Of a DNA stretch of 64,000 nt, positions 17,888 through 27,057 are shown in pieces. How positions within the stretch are numbered: the stretch's first letter is position 1; each line of letters opens with the position of its first letter. Position numbers and translations under genes: made by a program. The notes below the pieces were generated by a model. That model was not told the DNA's origin. It made no database searches and worked only from the letters and a program-made list of their open reading frames with translations. The stretch comes from Halioxenophilus aromaticivorans (GTDB lineage: Bacteria; Pseudomonadota; Gammaproteobacteria; Pseudomonadales; Cellvibrionaceae): assembly GCF_042850945.1 (NCBI RefSeq), contig NZ_AP031496.1, positions 3,286,001-3,350,000 on the forward strand, given 5' to 3'.

Positions 17888-19849
17888 ATGTTAAATTCCA
17901 ACGCGTTAGAACAACTCTCCCAACTTAAGCAAGAAATCCGCGCCAACAAAGACTTTGCCCAGGGGCTGGTTCGCGGTAGTAAGGGCCGATTTGGGTTCGT
18001 GGTGTTAGACGACGAACGAGAAGCATTTCTGAACCCAGAGCAGATGCAAAAGGTATTTCCCGGCGATCGGGTTGAAGTCAGCATTACCAAAAACGAGAAA
18101 GATCAATTAGAAGCCACCCTAGAAAAACTCATCAGCAGTGAACTGAGCGAGTTTGTGGGTTCCTACTTAGACCGCGGCAAGGCGCATTTCGTTGTACCAG
18201 ACGTACACATGTTAAGCCGCTGGATATTCCTGGCGCCCAAAAATCGCGCTGGCGCCAAAGGCGGCGATTACATCCGATGCAAAATCACGCGCCACCCCTT
18301 CCAAGATGGTAAAGGCCAAGCCAAAGTAATCGAGATTATCGGCAAGCCCAACGATGACTTTGTAGAACGCAAATACATCGTGAGTAAATTTCAGCTACCC
18401 GACCAGTGGACCGATACCCAGCAACAGCAAGCTTCAGCCCTGCAGCAAGATGCTACCCCCAACGACGACGTTGCCCACCTGCGGCAAGATCTCACTCATT
18501 TGCCTTTTGTCACCATTGATGCGGCAACCACTAAAGATATGGATGACGCCATCTACGCAGAATCCAAAGAAAATGGCTGGCAGCTATACGTCGCCATTGC
18601 GGATCCTTCCGCCGGCATCGCCTTAGATAGCCCGCTAGGGCAAGAGGCCATTAAACGCGCACAAACCGTTTACCTGCCTGGCAAGAGTGCGCCCATGATT
18701 CCCCATGAGCTGGCCAATGGCAGCTATTCCCTAGTTGAGGGTGAACAACGGCCAGCGTTGGTATCAACGTTAAAAATTGGTACTGATGGTGGTGTAGAAA
18801 CGTTTTCGCTAGCCACTGCCTGGGTGAAATCAGCCGCTAAATTAACCTACGAGCAAGTCAGCGAGTATGTCGATGGCGACATCAACACCGCCCCACTGGA
18901 TGAAAACGTGCGTAACTCATTGGCGGCACTCAATGCTGTGTCAAAGGCGCGCTTCGCCTACCGCGAGCAAAACGCATTGGTTATGGAAGATCGACCAGAC
19001 TACGATTACAAAGTCGATGAACTGGGTAAAATTGTCGATATCGTAAAAACCAACCGCAACAGTGCTCAGAGAATCGTTGAAGAGGCCATGCTGGTCACCA
19101 ACAACAGTGCCGGCGCCTATTTAAATCAACATTCCATTGCGGGCTTGTACAGCAGCCATGCCGGCTTTAAACCAGATCGCCTCAGCCAAGTCAACAAATT
19201 ACTGGAAGAAGACCTTGGGGAAATTCCAGAAGGCATTACAGAGCTCAAAGGCTATGTTGCCCTGATACAAAAGCTGCAGACTACACCGGAGCTATCAGGC
19301 TTACTGACTGTGCTTAAGCGCCAACTGCGCCCCAGTGAGCTAAGCGCAGAACCCGCCCCTCACCTAGGCCTGGGCTTTGAAACCTACGCCACAATTACCT
19401 CTCCAATACGGCGCATTAACGACCTTTACAACCATATTGCGCTTAAACACCACCTACAAAACAGCAGTGTTTCTAACCTTGCTGAAGAACAATTAGCTAA
19501 CGTCAAAGAGCAGCTTTCCACTGGCCGCATGGCTTGTCGGCAACTAGAGCAATGGCTGGTTTGCCAGTACATGCAACAATTTGTTGGCCAATCGTTTGCC
19601 GGCATCGTGGCTATGATCAACAGCCAAGGTGTTGGCGTAAGATTAAGCGATAACGGTGTCGACACCTTTGTGCAACTGCGTGATCGCAAAAATAAAGAGC
19701 AAAAAATCGAATTCAGCCCTGAGCGATTAACGCTAGTGGTAGATGGAAAACAATTCAATTTCGACGATGAAGTCACCGTGACCATTACCGGGGTAGACCA
19801 AGAACGCAGACAAGTACTAGCAACCCTTGGGAATGATGGGGCCGCCTAA
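17888..19849 (+). CDS. rnb: Exoribonuclease II family protein
   Basis: RNase II/RNB family: processive 3'-to-5' degradation of single-stranded RNA. From the ATG at 17888 the protein has 653 residues, about the E. coli RNase II length; a TTG at 17843 would add 15 residues but has no ribosome site. N-terminal cold-shock-like RNA-binding domains (GRFGFVVLDDEREAFLNPEQ) precede the catalytic RNB domain, whose metal-binding aspartates are visible in FVTIDAATTKDMDDAIYAE. The segment TITSPIRRINDLYNHIALKH is the conserved C-terminal part of RNB, and an S1-like region follows. It is closer to RNase II than to the longer RNase R. Confidence 0.9.
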   Translation: MLNSNALEQLSQLKQEIRANKDFAQGLVRGSKGRFGFVVLDDEREAFLNPEQMQKVFPGDRVEVSITKNEKDQLEATLEKLISSELSEFVGSYLDRGKAHFVVPDVHMLSRWIFLAPKNRAGAKGGDYIRCKITRHPFQDGKGQAKVIEIIGKPNDDFVERKYIVSKFQLPDQWTDTQQQQASALQQDATPNDDVAHLRQDLTHLPFVTIDAATTKDMDDAIYAESKENGWQLYVAIADPSAGIALDSPLGQEAIKRAQTVYLPGKSAPMIPHELANGSYSLVEGEQRPALVSTLKIGTDGGVETFSLATAWVKSAAKLTYEQVSEYVDGDINTAPLDENVRNSLAALNAVSKARFAYREQNALVMEDRPDYDYKVDELGKIVDIVKTNRNSAQRIVEEAMLVTNNSAGAYLNQHSIAGLYSSHAGFKPDRLSQVNKLLEEDLGEIPEGITELKGYVALIQKLQTTPELSGLLTVLKRQLRPSELSAEPAPHLGLGFETYATITSPIRRINDLYNHIALKHHLQNSSVSNLAEEQLANVKEQLSTGRMACRQLEQWLVCQYMQQFVGQSFAGIVAMINSQGVGVRLSDNGVDTFVQLRDRKNKEQKIEFSPERLTLVVDGKQFNFDDEVTVTITGVDQERRQVLATLGNDGAA

Positions 19850-19939
19850 CTCTGGCCCCAGTGACCGGCTCCGAAAAGATCCTTTAACCCCCTGTGGCTC
19901 GCGTTAAAACGGGCTACAGCACTGTAGATCTAGCGCGCC

Positions 19940-20368
19940 ATGAAAGAACAAAAACAACGAGAACAATCCATTCAAACCACGCGTTTAAAGACAATTGACA
20001 CCCTACTCCATGGCATGACTAAGGGCGCGGTAACGCCGGATATTTTCACCCCCTCGTTTACGTTTTGGAGCAATAGCTCGCATCAGCAAAACCCTCTGCC
20101 AGCTTTCCTAAAAGCCATGCAGCTGCTCAGCACACTTACGCAAAATGGTATGGCCTATCACAGGCGAGCAATTATTCAACAGCACGAGCGCTGTGTAATT
20201 GAGGTTGAATCACAAGCCACTTTAACGAATGGCGAGCCCTACGCTAATCACCACGTATTTTTGCTCAATTTCGTCGGCAACAAAATATCATCCATCAGAG
20301 AATATATGGATTGCACCATTGTGGCTAAATCCATCACCCCCCTATTGTTACCACTTCTGTGCAATTAA
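19940..20368 (+). CDS. SnoaL/NTF2-like small protein
   Basis: A 142-residue protein with the cone-shaped NTF2/SnoaL fold pattern: helix at the N-terminus, FTPSFTFWSNSS, then FLNFVG-type strands and the closing motif ISSIREYMDCTIV, where REYMD is characteristic of SnoaL-like proteins. Members bind small ligands or act as isomerases or polyketide cyclases; the substrate cannot be read from sequence. It lies 90 bases after rnb on the same strand and directly before the tRNA-Arg repeat array. The start has no strong ribosome site, so an alternative start is possible. Confidence 0.7.
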   Translation: MKEQKQREQSIQTTRLKTIDTLLHGMTKGAVTPDIFTPSFTFWSNSSHQQNPLPAFLKAMQLLSTLTQNGMAYHRRAIIQQHERCVIEVESQATLTNGEPYANHHVFLLNFVGNKISSIREYMDCTIVAKSITPLLLPLLCN

Positions 20369-20415
20369 TCGCCTTTGCTTTGGTGATTGGTTGCGAAGAG
20401 CTTAGTGGAATATCT

Positions 20416-21609
20416 GAGAGATTACTCGGCACATCGAGCGCCATGGATGGCGCGAATGCTATTTATGCAGGAGCAATAAATTGTCTGCCTCGCCCTTCGG
20501 GCTCGCTTCGCTCGTGCTCGATTGCTCCCGGCAATCGAGTCGAACCGTGGGGTAATTGACGGTGGCCCAGCCAACGAAAGCACTGCTTTCGTAGTCAATT
20601 ACGCCGCCACATGGACGTGGCGGCCGGAACCCGGCACCAGGGATGGTTGCTTGCGAGGGCCTTGAAAAAATCTGAGGGATTACTCGGCACATCGAGCGCC
20701 ATGGATGGCGTGAATGCAATTTATGCAGGAGCAATAAATTGTCTGCCTCGCCCTTCGGGCTCGCTTCGCTCGTGCTCGATTGCTCCCGGCAATCGAGTCG
20801 AACCTAGGGGGTAATTGACGGTGGCGCAGCCAACGAAAGCACTGCTTTCGTAGTCAATTACGCCGCCACACGGACGTGGCGGCCGGAACCTAGCACCAGG
20901 GATGGTTGCTTGCGAATTTGTTGAAAAGATACAAAAAACCCCCGCCTTACGGCGAGGGATTTTTAATTTGGCACACCCGGAGGGATTACTCGGCACATCG
21001 AGCGCCATGGATGGCGTGAATGCAATTTATGCAGGAGCAATAAATTGTCTGCCTCGCCCTTCGGGCTCGCTTCGCTCGTGCTCGATTGCTCCCGGCAATC
21101 GAGTCGAACCTAGGGGTTCTCATCCCACACGGGTGTGCCTTACAAACAAAAAACCCCCGCCTTACGGCGAGGGTTTTTAATTTGGCACACCCGGAGGGAT
21201 TACTCGGCACATCCATGTGCCTCGCCCTTCGGGCTCGCTTCGCTCGTGCTCGATTGCTCCCGGCAATCGAGTCGAACCTAGGGGGTAATTGACGGTGGCG
21301 CAGCCAACGAAAGCACTGCTTTCGTAGTCAATTACGCCGCCACACGGACGTGGCGGCCGGAACCTAGCACCAGGGATGGTTGCTTGCGAATTTGTTGAAA
21401 AGATACAAAAAACCCCCGCCTTACGGCGAGGGTTTTTAATTTGGCACACCCGGAGGGATTACTCGGCACATCCATGTGCCTCGCCCTTCGGGCTCGCTTC
21501 GCTCGTGCTCGATTGCTCCCGGCAATCGAGTCGAACCTAGGGGTTCTCATCCCACGCGGGTGTGCCTTACAAACAAAAAACCCCCGCCTTACGGCGAGGG
21601 TTTTTAATT
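20416..21609 (-). repeat. Mosaic tandem repeat array carrying copies of the tRNA-Arg 3' end
   Basis: Five units begin near 20416, 20674, 20969, 21183 and 21442. Each contains a hairpin-rich core starting CTCGCCCTTCGGGCTCGC and ending CGAGTCGAACC. The head is either long (H1, about 50 bases, with CGCCATGGATGGCG) or short (H2, CATGTG). The tail is either long (T1, about 128 bases, with a nested stem GTAATTGAC/GTCAATTAC) or short (T2, about 31 bases). Units are H1-T1, H1-T1, H1-T2, H2-T1, H2-T2. Four units end in a terminator copy. The 19-nt tRNA-Arg 3' end TGGCACACCCGGAGGGATT recurs at 20969, 21183 and 21442 before the genuine one at 21610. Open frames in the array are not credible. Confidence 0.9.
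21574..21605 (-). terminator. Rho-independent terminator of tRNA-Arg
   Basis: On the minus strand AAACCCTCGCCGTAAGGCGGGGGTTT forms a stem (ACCCTCGCC with GGCGGGGGT, loop GTAA) followed by six U. Near-identical copies occur at about 20933-20966, 21147-21180 and 21406-21438 in the array. Confidence 0.85.
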
Positions 21610-21686
21610 TGGCACACCCGGAGGGATTCGAACCCCCGACCAAGTGGTTCGAAGCCACCTACTCTATCCAGCTGAGCTACGGGTGC
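21610..21686 (-). tRNA. tRNA-Arg (anticodon TCG)
   Basis: A 77-nt cloverleaf on the minus strand: acceptor GCACCCG/CGGGTGT, D arm AGCTCAGCTGGATAGAGT, anticodon stem GGTGG/CCACT with one mismatch closing loop CTTCGAA (anticodon TCG), T arm GGGGGTTCGAATCCC, discriminator G and encoded CCA. A promoter and terminator flank it. Its last 19 bases are copied three times in the downstream array. Confidence 0.96.
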
Positions 21687-21716
21687 ATGAAACTGGCGCT
21701 CTTTGAGAGAGGCGAA

Positions 21717-21745
21717 AAGATACCAGCGTTGGCGGGTAATGACAA
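21717..21745 (-). promoter_or_regulatory. Sigma-70 promoter of tRNA-Arg
   Basis: Minus strand TTGTCA (21745-21740), 17-bp spacer, TATCTT (21722-21717), about 30 bases before the tRNA. It overlaps nothing but sits just past the trmJ stop. Confidence 0.7.
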
Positions 21746-21766
21746 CCGCTTACTATGGCTGGTCGG

Positions 21767-22600
21767 CTAAGATTTCTGATCCGATTGCTGACGCAGGCTA
21801 GCAAGCTCTTTTTCTAACGCTTCGATTTTGTTATCGGTGTGGTAAATGTAATTATTTGTGGCGGTGAGTATGCCGCGCAGAATGCTTAACTCCATATCGT
21901 CCAGCCGGATACGGTTATACAAACGGCGCAAACGGGTCATTGTTTGGCGCGGGTTGCCCGGTTCTAGGAAGCTGAGCGCTTCCAATGTTTGTCGTAAATG
22001 CTCGTAGTATGCCTCCAATGCTTTGTTATCCGCCGGCGGCTGATCCCAGTCGTCAAAATGTACCGGTCCACCGCGCTCGTAAGCTAAAGCAGACATTCGG
22101 AATTCATAGCACAACACTTGCACGGCCGTGGCTAGGTTAAGGGCGCTATAGGCTGGATTTGCTGGGATATGTACGTGAGCATTGCACTTATGCAATTCTT
22201 CGTTGGTTAAACCCCGGTCCTCGCGGCCAAATACAAAAGCAACGTCGTGCACTTGGCTTTCTGCCACGGCTTGATCGGCACATTCTTTTGGTGTCAGCAG
22301 CGGCCAAGGAATTCGGCGTTCGCGAGCGCTGGTACCAATAACCAATTTACAGTCTGCGATTGCCTCATCCAAGGTGTCTACCACTACCACAGAATCGAGC
22401 AAATCTTCCCCACCTGCCGCACGCCAGTTGGCCTCAGGATCTGGAAATTTTTTCGGCGCCACCAGATACAAGCTTACCAGCCCCATGTTTTTCATCGCCC
22501 TGGCTGCGCCGCCGATGTTGCCGGGATGGCTGGTGTTGACTAGCACAATGCGCACGCGCTTAAAATGTTCTGCATCGTTGTTGGGTTTCACGGTGCTCAT
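21767..22600 (-). CDS. trmJ: tRNA (cytidine/uridine-32-2'-O)-methyltransferase
   Basis: SPOUT-family methyltransferase that 2'-O-methylates position 32 of tRNA anticodon loops using S-adenosylmethionine. The 277-residue protein has VRIVLVNTSHPGNIGGAARAMKNMG at the N-terminus, the knot region FVFGREDRGLTNEEL and PANPAYSALNLATAVQVLCYE, all typical of TrmJ. The C-terminal extension from residue 170 (RRLYNRIRLDDMELSILRG) is the conserved helical part. It is divergently transcribed from suhB with about 175 bases between them, the arrangement usual in pseudomonads. The ATG at 22600 is well placed. Confidence 0.93.
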   Translation of the reverse strand: MSTVKPNNDAEHFKRVRIVLVNTSHPGNIGGAARAMKNMGLVSLYLVAPKKFPDPEANWRAAGGEDLLDSVVVVDTLDEAIADCKLVIGTSARERRIPWPLLTPKECADQAVAESQVHDVAFVFGREDRGLTNEELHKCNAHVHIPANPAYSALNLATAVQVLCYEFRMSALAYERGGPVHFDDWDQPPADNKALEAYYEHLRQTLEALSFLEPGNPRQTMTRLRRLYNRIRLDDMELSILRGILTATNNYIYHTDNKIEALEKELASLRQQSDQKS

Positions 22601-22777
22601 AGACTACCTATTACTCATATACTGGCTGCCGCACGGCGGCGTCGGGTTAAATAAGCCGCGTAGTCTACCAAGAGCGCTAGGCTAGTCCCAGTCTGGCTGT
22701 TAAAATCCACGTTTTCCCTCTAGCCATCCAAGGGCTAGGCACCCATCTACAACCCCCGGCTACCAAGAGAGAACCCC

Positions 22778-23578
22778 ATGGAACCGATGTTAAACATGGC
22801 CCTGCGCGCAGCCCGCAAAGCTGCCGAGAAGATAGAACGCGCGCTGGAGCGCGTTGACCTCATTGATATTGAGGAGAAAAGCCGGAACGATTTTGTCACC
22901 GAAGTTGACAAAACCAGCGAAGCGGAGATTTTGTACCACCTGAAAAAAGCCTACCCAGATCACAGTTTTTTGGGCGAAGAAACTGGCTTAACCGAGGGTA
23001 GCAATAGCGATTACCAGTGGATTATCGACCCACTGGACGGCACCACTAATTTCATCCATGGTATTCCCCATTTCTCCATATCCATTGCCTGCACCTATAA
23101 GGGCCAGCTCCAGCACGCGCTGGTGCTCGACCCTGTGAAACGAGAAGAATTCACCGCCAGCCGCGGTAAAGGTGCAGTCCTTAACGGCCGTCGAATTCGT
23201 GTTTCCAACCGACGCAGTTTAGATGGGGCCCTTATTGGCACTGGAATACCGTTTAGTGGCTTTGCCCTGGAACATATCGAGCCCTATCTAGCAACTTTGC
23301 AGGAAATTGCCGGTCAAACCGCTGGTATTCGCCGCCAGGGCTCCGCAGCATTAGACTTGGCCTACGTTGCTGCTGGCCGTTTCGATGGCTTTTGGGAAAT
23401 GAATCTAAAACCCTGGGACATAGCAGCAGGCTGTTTGCTAGTGCAAGAGGCCGGAGGTTTAGTCAGTGACTTTAAAGGTGGCCACGACTTCCTCAACAAT
23501 GGCCATGTGGTCTGCGCCCCGCCAAAAGTGTTTAAGCCTCTGTTGCAAACCGTGGGCAAGCACCTGGGTAAGATCTAA
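22778..23578 (+). CDS. suhB: Inositol-1-monophosphatase family protein
   Basis: Li-sensitive, Mg-dependent phosphatase family; in gammaproteobacteria SuhB also helps rRNA antitermination complexes with Nus factors. The metal-binding motifs are visible: GEETG near residue 68 (FLGEETGL), IDPLDGTTNFIHG near 87, and the C-terminal WEMNLKPWDIAAGCLLVQEAGG. Length (266) is normal. A purine-rich AGAGAG ribosome site precedes the ATG. It is divergent from trmJ, matching the conserved suhB-trmJ locus. Confidence 0.93.
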   Translation: MEPMLNMALRAARKAAEKIERALERVDLIDIEEKSRNDFVTEVDKTSEAEILYHLKKAYPDHSFLGEETGLTEGSNSDYQWIIDPLDGTTNFIHGIPHFSISIACTYKGQLQHALVLDPVKREEFTASRGKGAVLNGRRIRVSNRRSLDGALIGTGIPFSGFALEHIEPYLATLQEIAGQTAGIRRQGSAALDLAYVAAGRFDGFWEMNLKPWDIAAGCLLVQEAGGLVSDFKGGHDFLNNGHVVCAPPKVFKPLLQTVGKHLGKI

Positions 23579-23681
23579 CCCCATAAAGCAAAGGTTGTGA
23601 TCGTTGTGGCCCTTGCCGCCACAACGCCACCCACCCATCAGCGGCGCAGATAACTCTAACCAAGAAGGATTGCCCGCTATC

Positions 23682-24803
23682 ATGCATCGCCTTAAGAGCA
23701 CCCTCCAAAGCGCAACATTCGCAACCTCCCTAGCACTCGCTGGCCTTGTGAGCGCGCCGACCAATACCTACGCAGATTCCGAGTACGCCGTGACACAAAT
23801 TGCCGCCGACCTAGGCATCCCCTGGGGTATGGCATGGCTGAGCCCAAAGTCCATCATCGTCACCGACCGCAGTGGCAAGGTTAACCGATTAGACACGGAC
23901 AGCGGCAAGACCCAGGCCATAAGCGGTGCGCCGGAGGTATGGGCTCGCGGCCAAGGTGGCTTGCTAGACGTTGCCACTAATGGCCAATACCAGGCAGGTG
24001 ACTGGCTCTACTTCAGTTACAGTAAGCCAACTAAAGAAGGCGCCGCCACTACATTGGCTCGAGCAAAGCTGTCAGGTAACGCCCTAACCGACTGGCAAGA
24101 TTTACTCGTCACCGACTCTTCCAGCGATAAGCGCGTGCACTTTGGTGGCCGAATCGCCATCAAAGATGGCTTTATCTATATGGGTGTTGGCGACCGAGGC
24201 AATCGGCCTAACGGGCAAAACCTAAACACGCACGCCGGTAAGATATTGCGCGTTGCACTGGATGGAACGACACCGGAATCAAACCCTTTTACCAAACAGG
24301 GTAAAGCCAAAGCCGAGATTTGGAGCTATGGCCACCGCAACCCACAAGGGCTCTGTTTTGATAATCGAAACCGGCTGTGGGAAAGCGAACATGGCCCTCG
24401 CGGCGGCGACGAAATCAATCTAATTGAAGCCGGCGGAAACTATGGTTGGGCCACCGTATCCTATGGTAAGGAGTACCACTCTCCCGCAGCGGTTGGCGAA
24501 GCCACTGAAAAGCCGGGTATGGTGTCCCCGAAAGAAGTGTACATACCCTCGATTGCGCCGGGCAGCTTACTTTGCTACCACAACACCGAAACAGCATGGG
24601 CCAATCGCTTATTCTTGGGCGCCCTAAAACTTCAGCACCTCAGTTGGGTAGCCATATATGACGACCTTAGCGTTACCGATGCTCAGCAACTGTTGAGCGA
24701 TCAGGGTTATCGAATTCGATCGTTACTGGAAGATCACAACGGAGACATCATTTTTGCCGTTGATGGTGGCCAAGTTTACCGCTACACACCGACCGATAAG
24801 TAG
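23682..24803 (+). CDS. Periplasmic PQQ-dependent aldose dehydrogenase family protein
   Basis: Soluble glucose/sorbosone dehydrogenase (Asd/YliI) family: a six-bladed beta-propeller that oxidises aldose sugars with PQQ in the periplasm. The start at 23682 follows an AAGAAGGA site and gives a Sec signal (CQ-free, SLALAGLVSAPTNTYA, cut before DSEY); a TTG at 23604 is less likely. Family marks are IPWGMAWLSPKSIIVTDRSG, GGLLDVA, GDRGNRPNGQNLNTHAGKI, SYGHRNPQGLCFD and WESEHGPRGGDEINLIEAGGNYGWA. Length (373) fits. It follows suhB by about 100 bases on the same strand. Whether the host makes PQQ is not seen here. Confidence 0.88.
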   Translation: MHRLKSTLQSATFATSLALAGLVSAPTNTYADSEYAVTQIAADLGIPWGMAWLSPKSIIVTDRSGKVNRLDTDSGKTQAISGAPEVWARGQGGLLDVATNGQYQAGDWLYFSYSKPTKEGAATTLARAKLSGNALTDWQDLLVTDSSSDKRVHFGGRIAIKDGFIYMGVGDRGNRPNGQNLNTHAGKILRVALDGTTPESNPFTKQGKAKAEIWSYGHRNPQGLCFDNRNRLWESEHGPRGGDEINLIEAGGNYGWATVSYGKEYHSPAAVGEATEKPGMVSPKEVYIPSIAPGSLLCYHNTETAWANRLFLGALKLQHLSWVAIYDDLSVTDAQQLLSDQGYRIRSLLEDHNGDIIFAVDGGQVYRYTPTDK

Positions 24804-24923
24804 ATGAAATCCTGCTAATTTGTATCTGGATGGATGCATTTATTCTAGCGGCAATCTATCGATTAATGTTGTGGGCCGAGCCAGCCCGCCAAAGCCTAAT
24901 GACCGGTGTTCAATGATCAATAA

Positions 24924-27029
24924 CTAGTGAACCAGGGAATTGACCACCATGGTCAACTGCTCCACGTCTACGGGCTTAGTAATATAATCCGTAAAGCCCG
25001 CATCCAGCGCTCGCTGTATGTCATCTCTGGCGGTATTGGCGGACAAAGCAATCACCGGGATTGATTCCGTTGAGAGGTCACTTCTGAGTATGGTGAGTAC
25101 CTCATAGCCGTCGATACCCGGCATATTGATATCCAGTATGATGATATCCGGCGCGGTGTTGCGGGCTTTGAATAACCCCGTAATGCTCTCGTCGGCCACC
25201 TCAAATTGCAAACCATTGAATTGACTAAAATACTGCTCTAACACCGCGATGTTTGCCGAGTTATCTTCAATGTATAGAAAACACTTGCCAACAAAAAGGT
25301 CATTGTTTACGGAAAAATCTTCACCCAGCGCCACCGCCTTAGGAATGTAATCCGATTGCTCTGTGATGGTTAATTCATGCTTAATCAATGGTAATTGAAT
25401 TTGAAAACACGTACCTACGCCCTCCTCGCTGTCAAACAACAAATTGCCCGACATAAGCTCCACCAAACTTTTTGATATTGCCAAACCAATCCCTGAGCCC
25501 TGGTCTACTTGTTCATCACCCACCCTATGGCCGAAGGGTTCAAACATCATATCTTGCTCTGACTTACTGATACCTCGGCCATTGTCTCGCACAGAAACCA
25601 CCAAGTAATCATTGGTGGTGGTGGCCAAGCTAACGATAATGCGCCCGCCAATACGACAACTCAACACACAAAAGTCGATTAGATTAGTCACCGCTTGGCG
25701 CAACGCGTTTTGATCGGCCCGCACGTAAACTGAAGTTAGGTGATGGGGCTCAAAGCTCAAACTTACGTCTTTTAATTCAGCGACGTGTTGACTCTGAACA
25801 AAGACATCTTCAATAAGCGCGGCCACTGCCACAGGCTCCAACGAACACAACAACTTACCCGCTTCTATTTTGGACAGCTCTAAAACATCGTTAATAAGAT
25901 CTAATAATTTATGACCAGCGCGGTTGATTTCACTGATATTTTCCCGCTGCTCCTCGGTGACGTTATCCGCGTAATCGAACAGCTGCGTAAAGCCGATAAT
26001 AGCGTTCATCGGCGTGCGCAGCTCATGGCTCATGTTAGACAAAAATTCTGATTTTGCTTTATTCGCTTGTTCCGCCAAACTCTTCGCTGAAGTTAACCGT
26101 TCTTGGGCTCGTTTTAATTCAGTGATATCGATGTTGGCGCCGGAGAGATATTCAATCGCACCGTTTTCATCATAAATGACGTCACCGCGTGAACGAATCC
26201 ACATCCATTCATCGTGTATATTTTTAATTCGATATTCAACGTCGATTTCACCACCGCTTTCCATTGGTAAGGTTAGCGCCAAGTCAAATTCAGAACGGTC
26301 TAAGGGGTGCACTCTTGCTCGCCACAGTCTATGCCGCCGTAAACCCATTTCAATATCTTCGACATTGAAGCCCAACAATCGCCAGCAGCCCTGGGAAAAG
26401 CTAAGCCGGCCATCGCGCAAGCTCCACTCCCAGATACCATCGTTGGAGGATTTGAGGATGCGTTGGAATAACGACTGATTTTCACGCAGGCTTTGCTCAG
26501 CGTATTTTTCGTTGGTGATATCGTAATTGACACCAGACATGTACACGATTTTGTTGTCTGAGTTGCGCAGGGTTTGCGCCCGTAAATGAGTCCAGCGATA
26601 GGTGCCATTTTTACAGCGCATCCGATAGGACTGCTGCAGGGGGACCGAGCTGTCTTTGCGGTGTTTTTCGAGTATTTTGGCCAACGGTGGATGATCGTTC
26701 TCATGCACAAAGCTCATGGCATGTTCAACGGTATCAATGGCTTCGATTTCTTCCGCCGAGTAACCTAGCGCACGCCACAACTGGCTATTGAATACGGTAA
26801 ACCGCCAGGTTTTGATGTCCCATTCCCAAGTACCAAAACCCCAGACGTTCTGCAACCGAAAGTAAGTATCGTGTAACTTGCTCAACTCAGCGCCGCCGTT
26901 AACTTGCTCCTGGTGAAAGGCCTCCAGATTGCGCTGCATTTTGGCTTCAGTCGAGGCCGTGTTACCACCCAACCCAGACAACTCAACCAAGCTGGTTAGC
27001 AAGGGCTTTTTATTATCCTCATCAATCAT
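24924..27029 (-). CDS. PAS-PAS hybrid histidine kinase with His but degenerate N-box
   Basis: A soluble 701-residue hybrid kinase: PAS/PAC domains at about 55-175 and 185-305, HisKA at 320-395, HATPase at 435-548 and a receiver at 582-700. The phospho-acceptor is present (His335 in MSHELRTPMNAII). The N-box reads TNLIDFCVLSC, with Phe453 where the Mg-ATP-binding Asn is expected (normal form NLLSNAIKY). G1 (RDNGRGIS, Asp482), F-box (FEPFG) and G2 (GSGIGLAI) remain. The receiver is complete: acidic pair IEDN, Asp633 in LDINMPG and Lys685 in YITKPV. No membrane segment. It starts 28 bases after the kinase at 27058-29070, so the two are co-transcribed. I infer that it receives phosphate in trans. 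Confidence 0.9.
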   Translation of the reverse strand: MIDEDNKKPLLTSLVELSGLGGNTASTEAKMQRNLEAFHQEQVNGGAELSKLHDTYFRLQNVWGFGTWEWDIKTWRFTVFNSQLWRALGYSAEEIEAIDTVEHAMSFVHENDHPPLAKILEKHRKDSSVPLQQSYRMRCKNGTYRWTHLRAQTLRNSDNKIVYMSGVNYDITNEKYAEQSLRENQSLFQRILKSSNDGIWEWSLRDGRLSFSQGCWRLLGFNVEDIEMGLRRHRLWRARVHPLDRSEFDLALTLPMESGGEIDVEYRIKNIHDEWMWIRSRGDVIYDENGAIEYLSGANIDITELKRAQERLTSAKSLAEQANKAKSEFLSNMSHELRTPMNAIIGFTQLFDYADNVTEEQRENISEINRAGHKLLDLINDVLELSKIEAGKLLCSLEPVAVAALIEDVFVQSQHVAELKDVSLSFEPHHLTSVYVRADQNALRQAVTNLIDFCVLSCRIGGRIIVSLATTTNDYLVVSVRDNGRGISKSEQDMMFEPFGHRVGDEQVDQGSGIGLAISKSLVELMSGNLLFDSEEGVGTCFQIQLPLIKHELTITEQSDYIPKAVALGEDFSVNNDLFVGKCFLYIEDNSANIAVLEQYFSQFNGLQFEVADESITGLFKARNTAPDIIILDINMPGIDGYEVLTILRSDLSTESIPVIALSANTARDDIQRALDAGFTDYITKPVDVEQLTMVVNSLVH

Positions 27030-27057
27030 TAATGGTGGCCTTTTCGGGTTGGTAACA

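Noticed and set aside
20416..21609. CRISPR array
   Set aside because: Units are 168-295 bases long, made of hairpin modules, and lack short repeats with unique spacers.
20416..21658. Several overlapping open frames on both strands of the tRNA-Arg array
   Set aside because: They arise from repeated hairpin modules and have no start or codon-usage support.
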